A DNA stretch of 64,000 bases from Convivina praedatoris (lineage in GTDB: Bacteria; Bacillota; Bacilli; Lactobacillales; Lactobacillaceae): NCBI RefSeq assembly GCF_933208505.1, contig NZ_CAKOEU010000003.1; one strand, written 5' to 3'. Positions 51,079-59,042 of this stretch are shown in pieces (the first letter of the stretch is position 1; the number at the start of each line of letters is the position of its first letter). The notes below the pieces were generated by a model, which saw nothing but the letters and a program-made list of their open reading frames with translations, searched no databases and had not been told where the DNA came from. The position numbers were made by a program, and so were the translations under genes.

Positions 51079-51506
51079 GTCTTGCTACTATGAATATAGT
51101 TACGAGAACGGTGTTTACGAGAGGCAGTATGAGTATTTTTACGAGGAGCGCGTGGCGTCAAATTTTCTAGAACAAAATAAGGAGCACCGAAATTTACATA
51201 CTCATAGAGATAATCTTCTAAAGCAAAAATTTTATTTTCACCCGGAACTGCCCGGCTATTTTTGTAAAACCCCTTAAGGCGGAGCTGGTCAGCTGAAATA
51301 TCCCCCACTAGATAATCATAACGGGCTAATAAGGGGGTGTAACGAACTGCCAACTTAATGGGATCAAAGGCCGATTTAAAATTCGTCACCAATTGTAAAT
51401 CTAAATGATCAATCGTAACTTTATCGTCTAAATAACCAACTTCAAAGGCCTTTTGACGCTCAGCCTGTTGGGCAATCGTACGCTCTTTTAAGGTTTCATG
51501 GTCCAT
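51069..51506 (-). CDS. yutD: YutD family protein (DUF1027)
   Basis: A 145-residue protein with the DUF1027 core: LQLVTNFKSAFDPIKLAVRYTPLLARYDYLVGDISADQLRLKGFY and ALEDYLYEYVNFGAPYFVLENL. The C-terminal about 25 residues are basic (PRAPRKNTHTASRKHRSRN), suggesting nucleic acid contact, but the function is unknown. It follows yunD directly, the same pairing known in other Firmicutes. Confidence 0.85.
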   Translation of the reverse strand: MDHETLKERTIAQQAERQKAFEVGYLDDKVTIDHLDLQLVTNFKSAFDPIKLAVRYTPLLARYDYLVGDISADQLRLKGFYKNSRAVPGENKIFALEDYLYEYVNFGAPYFVLENLTPRAPRKNTHTASRKHRSRNYIHSSKTNS

Positions 51507-51518
51507 ATTTTATTCCTT

Positions 51519-52868
51519 CTAGGGCTTAAATCCATAACGACGCTGATAATAATCAGCCATAAATTCTCGTAACAAGGTTCCTAACTTAATGGTTAATCGG
51601 GCATCATCCAAAACTGGAAAAAAATCAATCCAATGATAATGGTCTAATGTTGCTAACTGATAATCAGCTTGATCATTAATTGGTTGTCCTTGATACAGTA
51701 TTTGTCCAGTACGGTCACATTCAATACCAGATAGCATTACCTTACCAAAAACTTTACCACGAAAGCCATTACCTTTCATGGGATGATCTAAAAGATAAGT
51801 CGCTTTTTGGTCAATTTCGCTCATTAATTGCTTTAATTCAAGGCCGTTTAAAGTAACTAGCATCGGATTGATTGAATGAGGCATGCTCTCTAATAAATCA
51901 TACTGATTCAGTGGCCCTGCTAGTAAATCATTAACGAACATTCCGGTAGAAACCATCGCCGCCGGTACTTGAAAAATTTCTTTTAGGGCTGTCATTGTTG
52001 CTTCTCCCTGCTGACTAGCCGATAATCCTTCTGGTAAATCAGCGACTGGGCGAGCCTTTAAAACCTCGCTCCCCGCTTGCAACCATGAACGAACTTGCTC
52101 TAAATCATCAACCTCTTCAGCTAATTCATAGCTGGGAATTGCCTCAGCCTGGCAAGCAACCATTTGATGCTGAGCATTAACAGTTAGATCTACTCGACCA
52201 ACGTGACTACCGTAGCGACCGGCTGCAGCTAACATCGTGCCATTGATTAACTTCCCCTCGGGTAAAACATGATGAGTATGCGCACCCAAAATTAAGTCTA
52301 GGTCAAATTTTTCAGCTAATTCCTCATCAGTGGGTAAACCTAAGTGTGACAGAAGTACAACAATATCTGCCTGTTGGTGCAAAATTGGTAAATAGCAACT
52401 CAAAGTCTCATCCACTGACAAGGGTTGCCAATTCAAGGAGCGATAGGTCAATTCATAGGGAGCGGTTAAACCAATAACTGCAATTTTTGTCCCAGCCGGG
52501 CTGGTATAAATATGGTAAGGTTGCGCCCAAGTCGGCTGATTATTTTCAGGTAATTCTTTAAAATTTGCTAGTAAAACATCAAAATTAGCTTGGTCGTATA
52601 AACGGTTTAAATTGGCGTGAGATAACACCAGTCCTTCATTATTCCCAATCGTGACCGCATTATAATGTACGGTATTCATTAAATCGACATTTGCCCGCCC
52701 CATCGTAGCGTCGGTTAAAGGATTTAACCGATCAATGGCATCGCCAATATCAAAGGTAAAAACCGCTGGATTTTGGGCTTGCTCTGCTTCCAAATACCGA
52801 GCAATCTGGGGCCAATTTTCAAAGTGTGAGTGGAGATCATTGGTGTGTAATATTTCAATTTTTTCCAT
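51519..52868 (-). CDS. yunD: Metallophosphatase / 5'-nucleotidase-like protein YunD
   Basis: A 449-residue cytoplasmic calcineurin-like phosphoesterase with a 5'-nucleotidase C-terminal domain. Metal motifs are ILHTNDLHSHFENW, FDIGDAIDRL, TIGNNEGL (usually GNHE, here Asn replaces His), VLLSHLGL and LILGAHTHHVLPEG. No signal peptide is seen, unlike the secreted relative at 54133-56019. The His-to-Asn change in the third motif is a known feature of the YunD-like subgroup as far as I recall. The substrate is uncertain. Confidence 0.85.
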   Translation of the reverse strand: MEKIEILHTNDLHSHFENWPQIARYLEAEQAQNPAVFTFDIGDAIDRLNPLTDATMGRANVDLMNTVHYNAVTIGNNEGLVLSHANLNRLYDQANFDVLLANFKELPENNQPTWAQPYHIYTSPAGTKIAVIGLTAPYELTYRSLNWQPLSVDETLSCYLPILHQQADIVVLLSHLGLPTDEELAEKFDLDLILGAHTHHVLPEGKLINGTMLAAAGRYGSHVGRVDLTVNAQHQMVACQAEAIPSYELAEEVDDLEQVRSWLQAGSEVLKARPVADLPEGLSASQQGEATMTALKEIFQVPAAMVSTGMFVNDLLAGPLNQYDLLESMPHSINPMLVTLNGLELKQLMSEIDQKATYLLDHPMKGNGFRGKVFGKVMLSGIECDRTGQILYQGQPINDQADYQLATLDHYHWIDFFPVLDDARLTIKLGTLLREFMADYYQRRYGFKP

Positions 52869-52914
52869 GGCAACCTCCCTTTCTTCCTATTGTAAGGGAC
52901 AATGCAGATTGGCG

Positions 52915-52943
52915 CAAAAAAACCTCTAACCAAGTTAGAGGTT
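52915..52943 (-). terminator. Intrinsic terminator after the aminopeptidase P gene
   Basis: The perfect 10-bp stem AACCTCTAAC/GTTAGAGGTT with a three-base loop (52921-52930 with 52934-52943) is followed by seven T on the minus strand. Confidence 0.92.
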
Positions 52944-52953
52944 AAGCTTAAAT

Positions 52954-54045
52954 TTAACGGTCAATAATAATTAATTCCTTGCTAATACCCTCAGTTAGGT
53001 TTTCATGCCCTTGAGGTGTTACCAAAATATCATCTTCAATTCGAACACCACCACGTTCTGGCAAATAAATACCCGGTTCAATCGTCAGTAAGTTACCGGC
53101 CAAAACTTCATCACCAGCGTTAACCGTCAAAACTGGCCCTTCGTGAATATTCAAACCAGCCCCGTGTCCAGTTCCATGGTTGTAATATTGTCCATAGCCA
53201 CGTTCTTCAATGTACAGACGGGCAACTCGGTCAACCTCAGCTGTGGCGATACCAGGCTTTACAACGTCAATTGCTTCGGCGTTAGCCTCTTTGACAATGT
53301 TGTAAATCTTTTCTAGTTCAGGATCAATTTGCCCCATGGCAATCGTCCGCGTCACATCCGAAGTATAACCATCGACATAGTAACCAAAATCAATCGTTAC
53401 TAAGTCCCCGGCTTCAATAACCTTATCAGTTGCTTCCCCGTGAGGTAGAGCGGAACGATAACCCGAAGCTACAATTGTGTCAAAAGAAGGCTTGCTACCG
53501 CCAAATTTCTTTTGTAAGCGATCTAATTCGTCAGCTACTTGTCGTTCAGTTTGACCAACTTTAATGAAGTTCAACAATTCATTAAAGGCTTTGACTGAAG
53601 CTTGAGTAGCTTTTTTAATGGCCGTAATTTCTTGCTCATCTTTAGCTTCACGTAGACTTTCAATAGCACCTGGCAAGGCATCCAGACTAATATCAGCCGG
53701 CAATAGCTCTTCAATATAGTTATAAATTTCGTATGACAAACTAGCTTCAAAGGCTAATTGTTTAATACCAAATTCAGCCACAGTTTTAACGGCTTCAGCG
53801 TAGTACTCGCGCGTAATTACCAAGCTTACATCTTCTGGTAATTGATCTTGATATTCGGTTTGGTAACGGGCATCAGTAATTAAACGGGCCTCATGTAAGC
53901 CAACGACTAGCAAACCATCCCCAGTACCGCCCTTAAAGCCAGTTAGATAACGTAGATTATAACCTTCCGTTACAATCAAGCCATCTAAGCCCATCTTTTG
54001 CAGCAATTGTTGTAATTTATGAATTCGATTTTCTAAATATGCCAT
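52954..54045 (-). CDS. Xaa-Pro aminopeptidase (M24B, PepP/YqhT-like)
   Basis: A dinuclear-metal peptidase of 363 residues releasing the N-terminal residue before proline. It has a creatinase-like N-terminal domain (residues 1-125) and a pita-bread C-terminal domain. Metal ligands are visible: Asp in VTIDFGYYVDGYTSD, His in HGTGHGAGLNIHE, Glu in LLTIEPGIYLP and Glu in GVRIEDD. There is no signal peptide. Relatives are annotated PepP or PepQ; an aminopeptidase rather than prolidase is favoured by the close match to YqhT-type proteins. Terminators on both sides suggest it is monocistronic. Confidence 0.9.
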   Translation of the reverse strand: MAYLENRIHKLQQLLQKMGLDGLIVTEGYNLRYLTGFKGGTGDGLLVVGLHEARLITDARYQTEYQDQLPEDVSLVITREYYAEAVKTVAEFGIKQLAFEASLSYEIYNYIEELLPADISLDALPGAIESLREAKDEQEITAIKKATQASVKAFNELLNFIKVGQTERQVADELDRLQKKFGGSKPSFDTIVASGYRSALPHGEATDKVIEAGDLVTIDFGYYVDGYTSDVTRTIAMGQIDPELEKIYNIVKEANAEAIDVVKPGIATAEVDRVARLYIEERGYGQYYNHGTGHGAGLNIHEGPVLTVNAGDEVLAGNLLTIEPGIYLPERGGVRIEDDILVTPQGHENLTEGISKELIIIDR

Positions 54046-54093
54046 ACTAACCTCATTTCCTATTAATCTTATTGTAACATAAATGACCTAGAC

Positions 54094-54124
54094 CAAAAAA
54101 AGACTAACTCTTTGGAGTTAGTCT
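54094..54124 (-). terminator. Terminator after the secreted nucleotidase gene
   Basis: The perfect 10-bp stem AGACTAACTC/GAGTTAGTCT with a four-base loop (54101-54110 with 54115-54124) is followed by a T run on the minus strand. Confidence 0.9.
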
Positions 54125-54132
54125 CAAATACT

Positions 54133-56019
54133 TTAAACGTAGATTTTACGATCCAAAGTTGGGGTTTGAATCTTGTGCCCATCGGCTGACATATCCTTCA
54201 AATATTGAACGAACATATCAGTATCAGAACCAGCTGAACCAATCACCTTACTATTTTTAAAAGCTGTGAAATAATCTCCACCGCCTTGTAAGAATTCGTT
54301 AGCGACAACTTGATAAGTCTGATCGTCTTGTACCTTAGTACCATCATCTTTGGTAATGTCTAGCACCACAAAAGGCTGATCAGGATTATCTTGCTTGGTG
54401 TAGGTATAATGTAAACCAGCAATTTGCAATGATAGGCGTTGACCGTTCATGTACTGTTGGTTTAGCGCCTGACGAATGTCTTGCCCTTTCATTTCTACAA
54501 CCTTCAAAATATTACCAAAAGGCTGAACAGCGGTAGCGGCTGACCAAGTAACGGCGCCATCGGCTGGGTTAACTTCCAGGTCAGAACGAATGCTGCCAGT
54601 GTTTGTCATGGCAAAATCAGGATGGAAACCTTGCTTGGTTGCTTCGTAAAGCTGTCCCTTAGCCACTAACTCACCAGCTTGGTTTTCCATGCTAGCCGTA
54701 TTGTGCAAACGACCAGTAATTGTCTGTTTATCTTGAGCATAACCAATCACAGCGTTGGCCTTCTTAGCAATCCGATGATCAGCATCAGCTACAATGGCAG
54801 CAACGTTGGCATCATCTTTAGTAGCCGGATCATCTGCCTTGGAAAGCACTGGATAAACATGACTAGTAATATGGTCAAATTCACCCGTATCTGGGTTTAC
54901 GTAGGCCCAAGTATCATCGTAGGCCTTACCAGTATAAACGGCCTGAACTACATGCGTCTTACCAACCTTAGCATTGGCATACTGATGTGAGTGCGCAGCT
55001 ACATACAAACCAACCTTGTTGTCAGGGTCGATTTCATTTAATTTTTGCAAAATATCAACCGTTGGCCCAGTCGTACTTGCGTTAGGGTCAGTCTTAACTC
55101 CAGTATGTGCAACTACCACAATGGCATTAACGCCCCGACTGCGTAAAATCTTATCGTACTTGGCAATTGTTTCAGCTTCGTCAAGCACCTTGTAATCCTT
55201 GTAGTTGTCGTAAATGGTCAAGGTTGATAAGGTTGAAGTTTCCAGACCAATAAAACCAACCCGAGCATCACGACCGTTAAAGCTAACATTACGAATTTCG
55301 TAAGGCTTGTAGCCGTATGGGATTTGACCATTATCGGCTCGAACCACGTTAGCAACCACCATATCCAATCCACTATTTTCGTGGGGATATTCTTGTACTA
55401 ATTCGTCGGCATTAGCAGCCGGTTGTCCACCAATTAAAATTCGATTAAACTCTGGCAAGCCACGATCAAATTCATGATTTCCTAAAGTAGCGATATCAAA
55501 ATTCATCGCTTTTAAAACATGCATGGTTGATTCGTGGGCTAATAAAGATGAATTAGCGGGCGAAGCCCCCACCGCATCCCCGGCCTCCAACCGAATCGAA
55601 TTATCTGAACCAGTGGTGTCTTTAAACTGCTCTTGAGCTTGATCCAAATATGAAGATAGGCGAGCTACCGTCCCAGCATTTTGGTAAGTCCGCTGGCCGA
55701 TAGTCACTGCATCTTTGGTATCCAAACCACCATGCAAGTCGTTAATTCCTAAGAATTGAACCGGGATATCCGTTTGATATTGCTCTGGTATATACCAAAA
55801 ATCCGGTTCTTGAATCGGCTTGCTATATTTATCAACACCATTAGTAACCGTCACTGTCGGACCAGTAGTACTATCCGTAGTCACCTGAGGTTGTGCCACT
55901 TGTACTGACTGTGCGTTTGTTTCAGGCGTTGTCTGATCTGCACTAGCTGGTAAAGCAACCCCCATAAATCCTAAGGCAGCAGTTCCCAATAGGAGCCGCA
56001 TCCATCGTTGTTTTTCCAT
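54133..56019 (-). CDS. Secreted 5'-nucleotidase / 2',3'-cyclic phosphodiesterase
   Basis: An exported phosphoesterase of 628 residues. The start at 56019 is chosen because AGGGGA lies six bases upstream; a longer frame from 56103 begins before a canonical signal peptide. The signal peptide is MEKQRWMRLLLG...VALPASA with cleavage after ASA. The metallophosphatase domain shows VQFLGINDLHGGL, EAGDAVGASPANS, TLGNHEFDRG, VVAHTGV and AAHSHQYAN; the nucleotidase C-terminal domain has MTNTGSIRSDL and EFLQGGGDYF. There is no LPxTG or cell-wall domain, so it is probably released. It salvages extracellular nucleotides. Confidence 0.92.
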   Translation of the reverse strand: MEKQRWMRLLLGTAALGFMGVALPASADQTTPETNAQSVQVAQPQVTTDSTTGPTVTVTNGVDKYSKPIQEPDFWYIPEQYQTDIPVQFLGINDLHGGLDTKDAVTIGQRTYQNAGTVARLSSYLDQAQEQFKDTTGSDNSIRLEAGDAVGASPANSSLLAHESTMHVLKAMNFDIATLGNHEFDRGLPEFNRILIGGQPAANADELVQEYPHENSGLDMVVANVVRADNGQIPYGYKPYEIRNVSFNGRDARVGFIGLETSTLSTLTIYDNYKDYKVLDEAETIAKYDKILRSRGVNAIVVVAHTGVKTDPNASTTGPTVDILQKLNEIDPDNKVGLYVAAHSHQYANAKVGKTHVVQAVYTGKAYDDTWAYVNPDTGEFDHITSHVYPVLSKADDPATKDDANVAAIVADADHRIAKKANAVIGYAQDKQTITGRLHNTASMENQAGELVAKGQLYEATKQGFHPDFAMTNTGSIRSDLEVNPADGAVTWSAATAVQPFGNILKVVEMKGQDIRQALNQQYMNGQRLSLQIAGLHYTYTKQDNPDQPFVVLDITKDDGTKVQDDQTYQVVANEFLQGGGDYFTAFKNSKVIGSAGSDTDMFVQYLKDMSADGHKIQTPTLDRKIYV

Positions 56020-56121
56020 TACCATTCCCCTAATATTCCTTATATATACTATTATACCTAAAAAGCAAACATTTTTAATGATAATCAGATTATAATTCGT
56101 CAATTAGTTAAATGAGGGCAC

Positions 56122-56142
56122 AAAAAAACAGCCAAAGCTGTT
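56122..56142 (-). terminator. Terminator after rpmA
   Basis: The stem AACAGC/GCTGTT with a four-base loop is followed by seven T on the minus strand, after the rplU-rpmA pair. Confidence 0.75.
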
Positions 56143-56151
56143 CTAAAAAGT

Positions 56152-56466
56152 TTAGGCGTTAGCCAAGATTTGCTTGTATTCTTCACGTGTATAAACGGAT
56201 ACTTGACGCTTGTCACGGCCCTTACGCTCGAACTTAACAACACCATCAGTCAAAGCAAAAAGTGTGTCATCGCCACCCTTTTTAACATTAACACCTGGAT
56301 AGATGTGTGTACCGCGTTGACGGTAAATAATTGATCCAGCAGTCAAAGCTTGTCCATCGGCAACCTTAGTACCTAGACGACGACCAGCTGAGTCACGACC
56401 GTTGGCTGAAGATCCGCCTCCCTTGTGGTGGGCAAACATCTGTAAGTTATCTTGATTCATCAACAT
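56152..56466 (-). CDS. rpmA: 50S ribosomal protein L27
   Basis: L27, 104 residues, with the conserved HHKGGGSSANGRDSAGRRLGTKVADGQ. The N-terminal tail of mature L27 reaches the peptidyl transferase centre. As in other Firmicutes there is an N-terminal extension, here MLMNQDNLQMF before AHHKGG, resembling the LQxF|A site cut by the protease Prp. The gene follows rplU by only 27 bases; the prp (ysxB) gene that usually lies between them is absent here. Confidence 0.97.
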   Translation of the reverse strand: MLMNQDNLQMFAHHKGGGSSANGRDSAGRRLGTKVADGQALTAGSIIYRQRGTHIYPGVNVKKGGDDTLFALTDGVVKFERKGRDKRQVSVYTREEYKQILANA

Positions 56467-56493
56467 AAGTCTATTCTCCTTTACAAAAAATGA

Positions 56494-56793
56494 TTACGCG
56501 ATAGAATCAATCTTAACGCGCGTATATGGTTGACGGTGTCCCTGCTTAGTGTGGGAATGCTTCTTAGGACGGTACTTGAAAGTAACAACCTTCTTTTCCT
56601 TACCTTGCTTTTCAACAGTTCCCTCGACCTTAGCACCTTCAACAAAAGGTGCACCAATCTTTGAATCCGTCAATACAACTTGGTCAAATACGACCTTTTC
56701 ACCTTCAGCAGCATCCAACTTCTCAACGAAGATAGTGTCTCCTTCAGTAACCTTGTATTGCTTACCGCCTGTTACAATAATTGCGTATGCCAT
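56494..56793 (-). CDS. rplU: 50S ribosomal protein L21
   Basis: L21, 99 residues, starting MAYAIIVTGGKQYKVTEGDTIFVEKL; YRPKKHSHTKQGHRQPYTRVKI is the conserved rRNA-binding end. The start at 56793 has AAGGAG ten bases upstream; a longer frame from 56856 lies in the untranslated leader. It heads the rplU-rpmA operon behind a strong promoter and a leader of about 100 bases. Confidence 0.97.
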   Translation of the reverse strand: MAYAIIVTGGKQYKVTEGDTIFVEKLDAAEGEKVVFDQVVLTDSKIGAPFVEGAKVEGTVEKQGKEKKVVTFKYRPKKHSHTKQGHRQPYTRVKIDSIA

Positions 56794-56799
56794 TACTGT

Positions 56800-56897
56800 T
56801 ATTCTCCTTTTACTTAGACTCACCATTATAGGCGACTGGGCCCTAGTCCGCAGCATGCTTTAACCTAATCTGAGTGGTTGTAGCTACGCTAACAACT
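56800..56897 (-). ncRNA. Leader RNA of rplU (candidate L21 leader)
   Basis: About 100 untranslated bases between the promoter and rplU, with pairing segments such as GACTAGGGCCCAGTC and GTAGCTAC. Firmicutes carry an L21 leader RNA in this place that is thought to bind L21. Assigned from position and length; the structure was not compared with the model. Confidence 0.5.
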
Positions 56898-56902
56898 TCT
56901 TC

Positions 56903-56931
56903 AGTTTATCAAAAAAGTACTGGTAAATCAA
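56903..56931 (-). promoter_or_regulatory. Promoter of rplU-rpmA
   Basis: -35 TTGATT (56931-56926) and -10 TAAACT (56908-56903) are 17 bases apart. The -35 overlaps the last codons of the upstream TetR-family gene. Confidence 0.75.
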
Positions 56932-57506
56932 GGTAAAGACTCAAAGTTAAACCAAATCAGAGCCGTTTGGCTGTTAGCACCCATGCTAATCCGAAATATT
57001 TCGGTGAATTCACGCAATAATTTATCTGGGCTAAGTTCCATATTATTAGTTAACCATCGGCTCAAACAAGCCCAAAAGCCGGTCATAATCACCTCACCCT
57101 GATAAAGTAAATCACGATGTAGCCCCGGTTCGTTAATCTGTTCCAAGCGATGATTAGCCACATGTCGTAACTGACGCAAAAGTTCTGGGTAAAAACCGGG
57201 GTTACCATTTAAGTTTAAACTATGGTGATAAAAGGCTGCCCGTTGCTGAACTATATTAATAACCCGCGCAACTTGAAATTGATCGTCAACTTGTTCTAGT
57301 ACTTCCTGAATTAGATCTTGATTTAAGTCGCCAATTAGTGCGTTTTTATTAGTATAATGCCGATAAAAAGTTCCTCTCGATAGCTCAGCAGTCTCTAAAA
57401 CATCACCTACTGAAAAATCTTGTCCCCGACTAATAAAATTAAAAGCAGTTGCTTTTAACTTTTCTTTGGAGTGCACAGTGCGTGCATCTTCTGTACTTGC
57501 TTGCAT
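56928..57506 (-). CDS. TetR-family transcriptional regulator
   Basis: 192 residues. The N-terminal helix-turn-helix region (residues about 15-60: KEKLKATAFNFISRGQDFSVGDVLETAELSRGTFYRHYTNKNALI) is typical of TetR. The C-terminal two-thirds, presumably the ligand-binding and dimer domain, resembles the DhaS/TetR_C type loosely. The target is unknown; no obvious adjacent transporter or enzyme gene is present, so it may act in trans. It ends inside the rplU promoter. Confidence 0.88.
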   Translation of the reverse strand: MQASTEDARTVHSKEKLKATAFNFISRGQDFSVGDVLETAELSRGTFYRHYTNKNALIGDLNQDLIQEVLEQVDDQFQVARVINIVQQRAAFYHHSLNLNGNPGFYPELLRQLRHVANHRLEQINEPGLHRDLLYQGEVIMTGFWACLSRWLTNNMELSPDKLLREFTEIFRISMGANSQTALIWFNFESLP

Positions 57507-57619
57507 ACTTCTCCCACCGAAAATTCAAGTTCCTTCCATTATAACAAAGATGTTTAAAAAGTCAGCCTGACAATCTAGCAATTAGGACTCGATTCTGCTA
57601 TTCTTAGATAGTGATATTT

Positions 57620-57693
57620 GCACTGGTAGCTCAGCTGGATAGAGCAGCCGGTTTCTACCCGGCAGGTCGAGGGTTCGACTCCCCCTCAGTGCA
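57620..57693 (+). tRNA. tRNA-Arg (anticodon UCU)
   Basis: A full cloverleaf of 74 bases: acceptor GCACTGG with TCAGTGC, D arm GCTC/GAGC, anticodon stem GCCGG/CCGGC with loop TTTCTAC (anticodon TCT, reads AGA/AGG), variable loop AGGTC, T arm GAGGG-TTCGACT-CCCCC. The T stem has one A-C mismatch in its second pair. CCA is not encoded. It stands at the left edge of an AT-rich accessory stretch. Confidence 0.93.
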
Positions 57694-57755
57694 TTGCACC
57701 TATTGATATAACAGTGTTTCTACCATATAAGGTGGGGAAACGGTGGGATAATAAG

Positions 57756-57796
57756 AAAACACCCAAACTATGATTAGTAGTCTGGGTGTTTTTTGT
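57756..57796. terminator. Bidirectional terminator between tRNA-Arg and the CsbD-like gene
   Basis: The stem AACACCCA/TGGGTGTT (57758-57765 with 57783-57790) has a 17-base loop; six T follow on the plus strand and a weaker T run on the minus strand. Confidence 0.75.
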
Positions 57797-57846
57797 TATT
57801 TAAAAGACATTCCATTTTAGCTACAGAAGCTTGAATGACAATTTAC

Positions 57847-57993
57847 TTACTTAAAAGCGTCTTTTGCCTTATCAGCTACATCTTTAGCAGCATCCTTAGC
57901 ATCAGCAGCTACATCCTTAGCTTTACCTTGGACCTCCTTAGCCTTACCAGCAAGCTTATCCTTAGTTGCATCTAACTTTTCTTCAAGTGACAT
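57847..57993 (-). CDS. CsbD-like small stress protein
   Basis: A 48-residue peptide: MSLEEKLDATKDKLAG followed by KAKEVQGKAKDVAADAKDAA and KDVADKAKDAFK. It is a charged Ala/Lys/Asp-rich helix with the CsbD/YjbJ-like repeat. AAGGAAGG precedes the ATG, and a promoter (TTTATA, 17 bases, TATACT) ends at 58024. Members of this family are general stress proteins of unknown biochemical role. The terminator at 57756-57796 can end it. Highly Lys-rich and codon-biased, which suggests strong expression. Confidence 0.8.
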   Translation of the reverse strand: MSLEEKLDATKDKLAGKAKEVQGKAKDVAADAKDAAKDVADKAKDAFK

Positions 57994-58023
57994 ATCGTTT
58001 CCTTCCTTATACTAGATAATTTG

Positions 58024-58052
58024 AGTATACACAAAAAGAAGGTATGTATAAA
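58024..58052 (-). promoter_or_regulatory. Promoter of the CsbD-like gene
   Basis: -35 TTTATA (58052-58047) and -10 TATACT (58029-58024) are separated by 17 bases on the minus strand, 30 bases upstream of the start codon. Confidence 0.6.
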
Positions 58053-58230
58053 CATAATTTATTCTTTTTTCGTGGGACAATCACCTGTTCCTCGGTTCAG
58101 ATTACCCATGGGGGGTGTTAATACTCCATAAAATTCTATTACTCTTTCACAATAGATAACAAAGTATTTCATTGCTGTATTGGGAATAAGTTCAAATACA
58201 ACTACTTAATTCTTCAACCATTAACTCTTT

Positions 58231-58326
58231 TTAATTGTAAATTAATTTATTGTTATCCAGAAAAGCATTTATAATAACAGCACCACCGATACCTTCTGCT
58301 AAAATCGCAATATAGTTTTCAGCCAT
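58231..58326 (-). CDS. Possible 31-residue hydrophobic peptide
   Basis: An open frame MAENYIAILAEGIGGAVII followed by NAFLDNNKLIYN. AAGG lies nine bases before the ATG. It has a small-residue GIGGA patch within a hydrophobic helix. I do not recognise a family; it could be a small secreted or membrane peptide, or the decayed start of a longer gene. No clear promoter or terminator supports it. Confidence 0.25.
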   Translation of the reverse strand: MAENYIAILAEGIGGAVIINAFLDNNKLIYN

Positions 58327-58772
58327 GTTGCATCGCCTTATTTCCTGATTTCTTTAGGTCAAGCTAGGCATTATATTCCGGTGAAGGACCATTTGTATAG
58401 TTTGAATTGAAGACAATCATCCTTCAAATTATTGGTATTTTGTACAAGAGATTGTTCAATCTAAATAATCTAATGTCCAATTGACTTATCAACATTAAAA
58501 GTTGTTGGAAGAAAACATGTAAAACAAGATGAACGTAAAGTTATAGATATTTTAGCAATTATATTAAAGGATATTGCTTTGTCGCTATCACGGATCCCAA
58601 CGGTTTTGTACCATCAGTGATTTAAATATGCTGTGTCCACAATTATATGAGCATTACCAAGGTTGATGATGTAAACCCTACTACATAGTGCTAGGGAAAC
58701 TTATAGGATTACTAGCCTACCTACATGCTCTCCTGAGCGTATATAAACTACATTGGATATATATCGATAACA
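58327..58772. other. Gene-less AT-rich stretch with decayed coding traces
   Basis: No intact gene was found. On the plus strand about 58497-58620 there is a frame of about 40 codons without a start (reading KVVGRKHVKQDERKVIDILA, then IILKDIALSLSRIP) that ends at TGA; it looks like a gene remnant. The rest has no convincing structure. Confidence 0.4.
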
Positions 58773-58800
58773 TAAAAAGGTCACTTAATAAAGTGACCTT
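58773..58800 (-). terminator. Terminator of the modulin-like peptide gene
   Basis: The perfect 10-bp stem AAGGTCACTT/AAGTGACCTT (58800-58791 with 58786-58777) is followed by five T on the minus strand, 25 bases after the stop codon. Confidence 0.9.
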
Positions 58801-58824
58801 AATTATAATATATTGATTAATATA

Positions 58825-58950
58825 TTAAACTAATCCCCATAGATGGACTGTAGCAAGAATTGAATCTACAATACCTTGAGCAATTGAAATCCAATTGCGG
58901 CTCATAATACCACTTACAATTCCCTGCATTGCATTAGTTAGTTCAATCAT
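58825..58950 (-). CDS. Beta-class phenol-soluble-modulin-like peptide (41 residues)
   Basis: Translated from the minus strand: MIELTNAMQGIVSGIMSRN, then WISIAQGIVDSILATVHLWGLV. AAGGAG stands eight bases before the ATG, a consensus promoter and a strong terminator frame it. It lacks a leader or double-Gly site. Spacing of residues fits the staphylococcal PSM-beta/haemolytic-peptide family: L4, N6, A7, V12, then IV at 27-28 and V35 fall at the same positions as in PSM-beta1, and a Trp sits where some staphylococcal members have it. The helix is amphipathic with few charges. The likely fate is export without a signal peptide, with surfactant or antibacterial action; that is inference. A simple leaderless bacteriocin is the main alternative. 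Confidence 0.65.
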   Translation of the reverse strand: MIELTNAMQGIVSGIMSRNWISIAQGIVDSILATVHLWGLV

Positions 58951-58992
58951 GTGTTTTTCTCCTTATTTATATACACTCAACAACAATAATTA

Positions 58993-59021
58993 ATTATAAA
59001 TAACAAATATACCAATTTCAA
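58993..59021 (-). promoter_or_regulatory. Promoter of the modulin-like peptide gene
   Basis: -35 TTGAAA (59021-59016) and a perfect -10 TATAAT (58998-58993) are exactly 17 bases apart; the predicted start is about 35 bases before the ATG. Confidence 0.85.
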
Positions 59022-59042
59022 GTATTAATTTTTAACCTCTCA

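Noticed and set aside
51519..52868. YunD as an inactive phosphoesterase because GNHE reads GNNE
   Set aside because: The other metal motifs are intact and the change appears to be a subgroup feature, so loss of activity is not supported.
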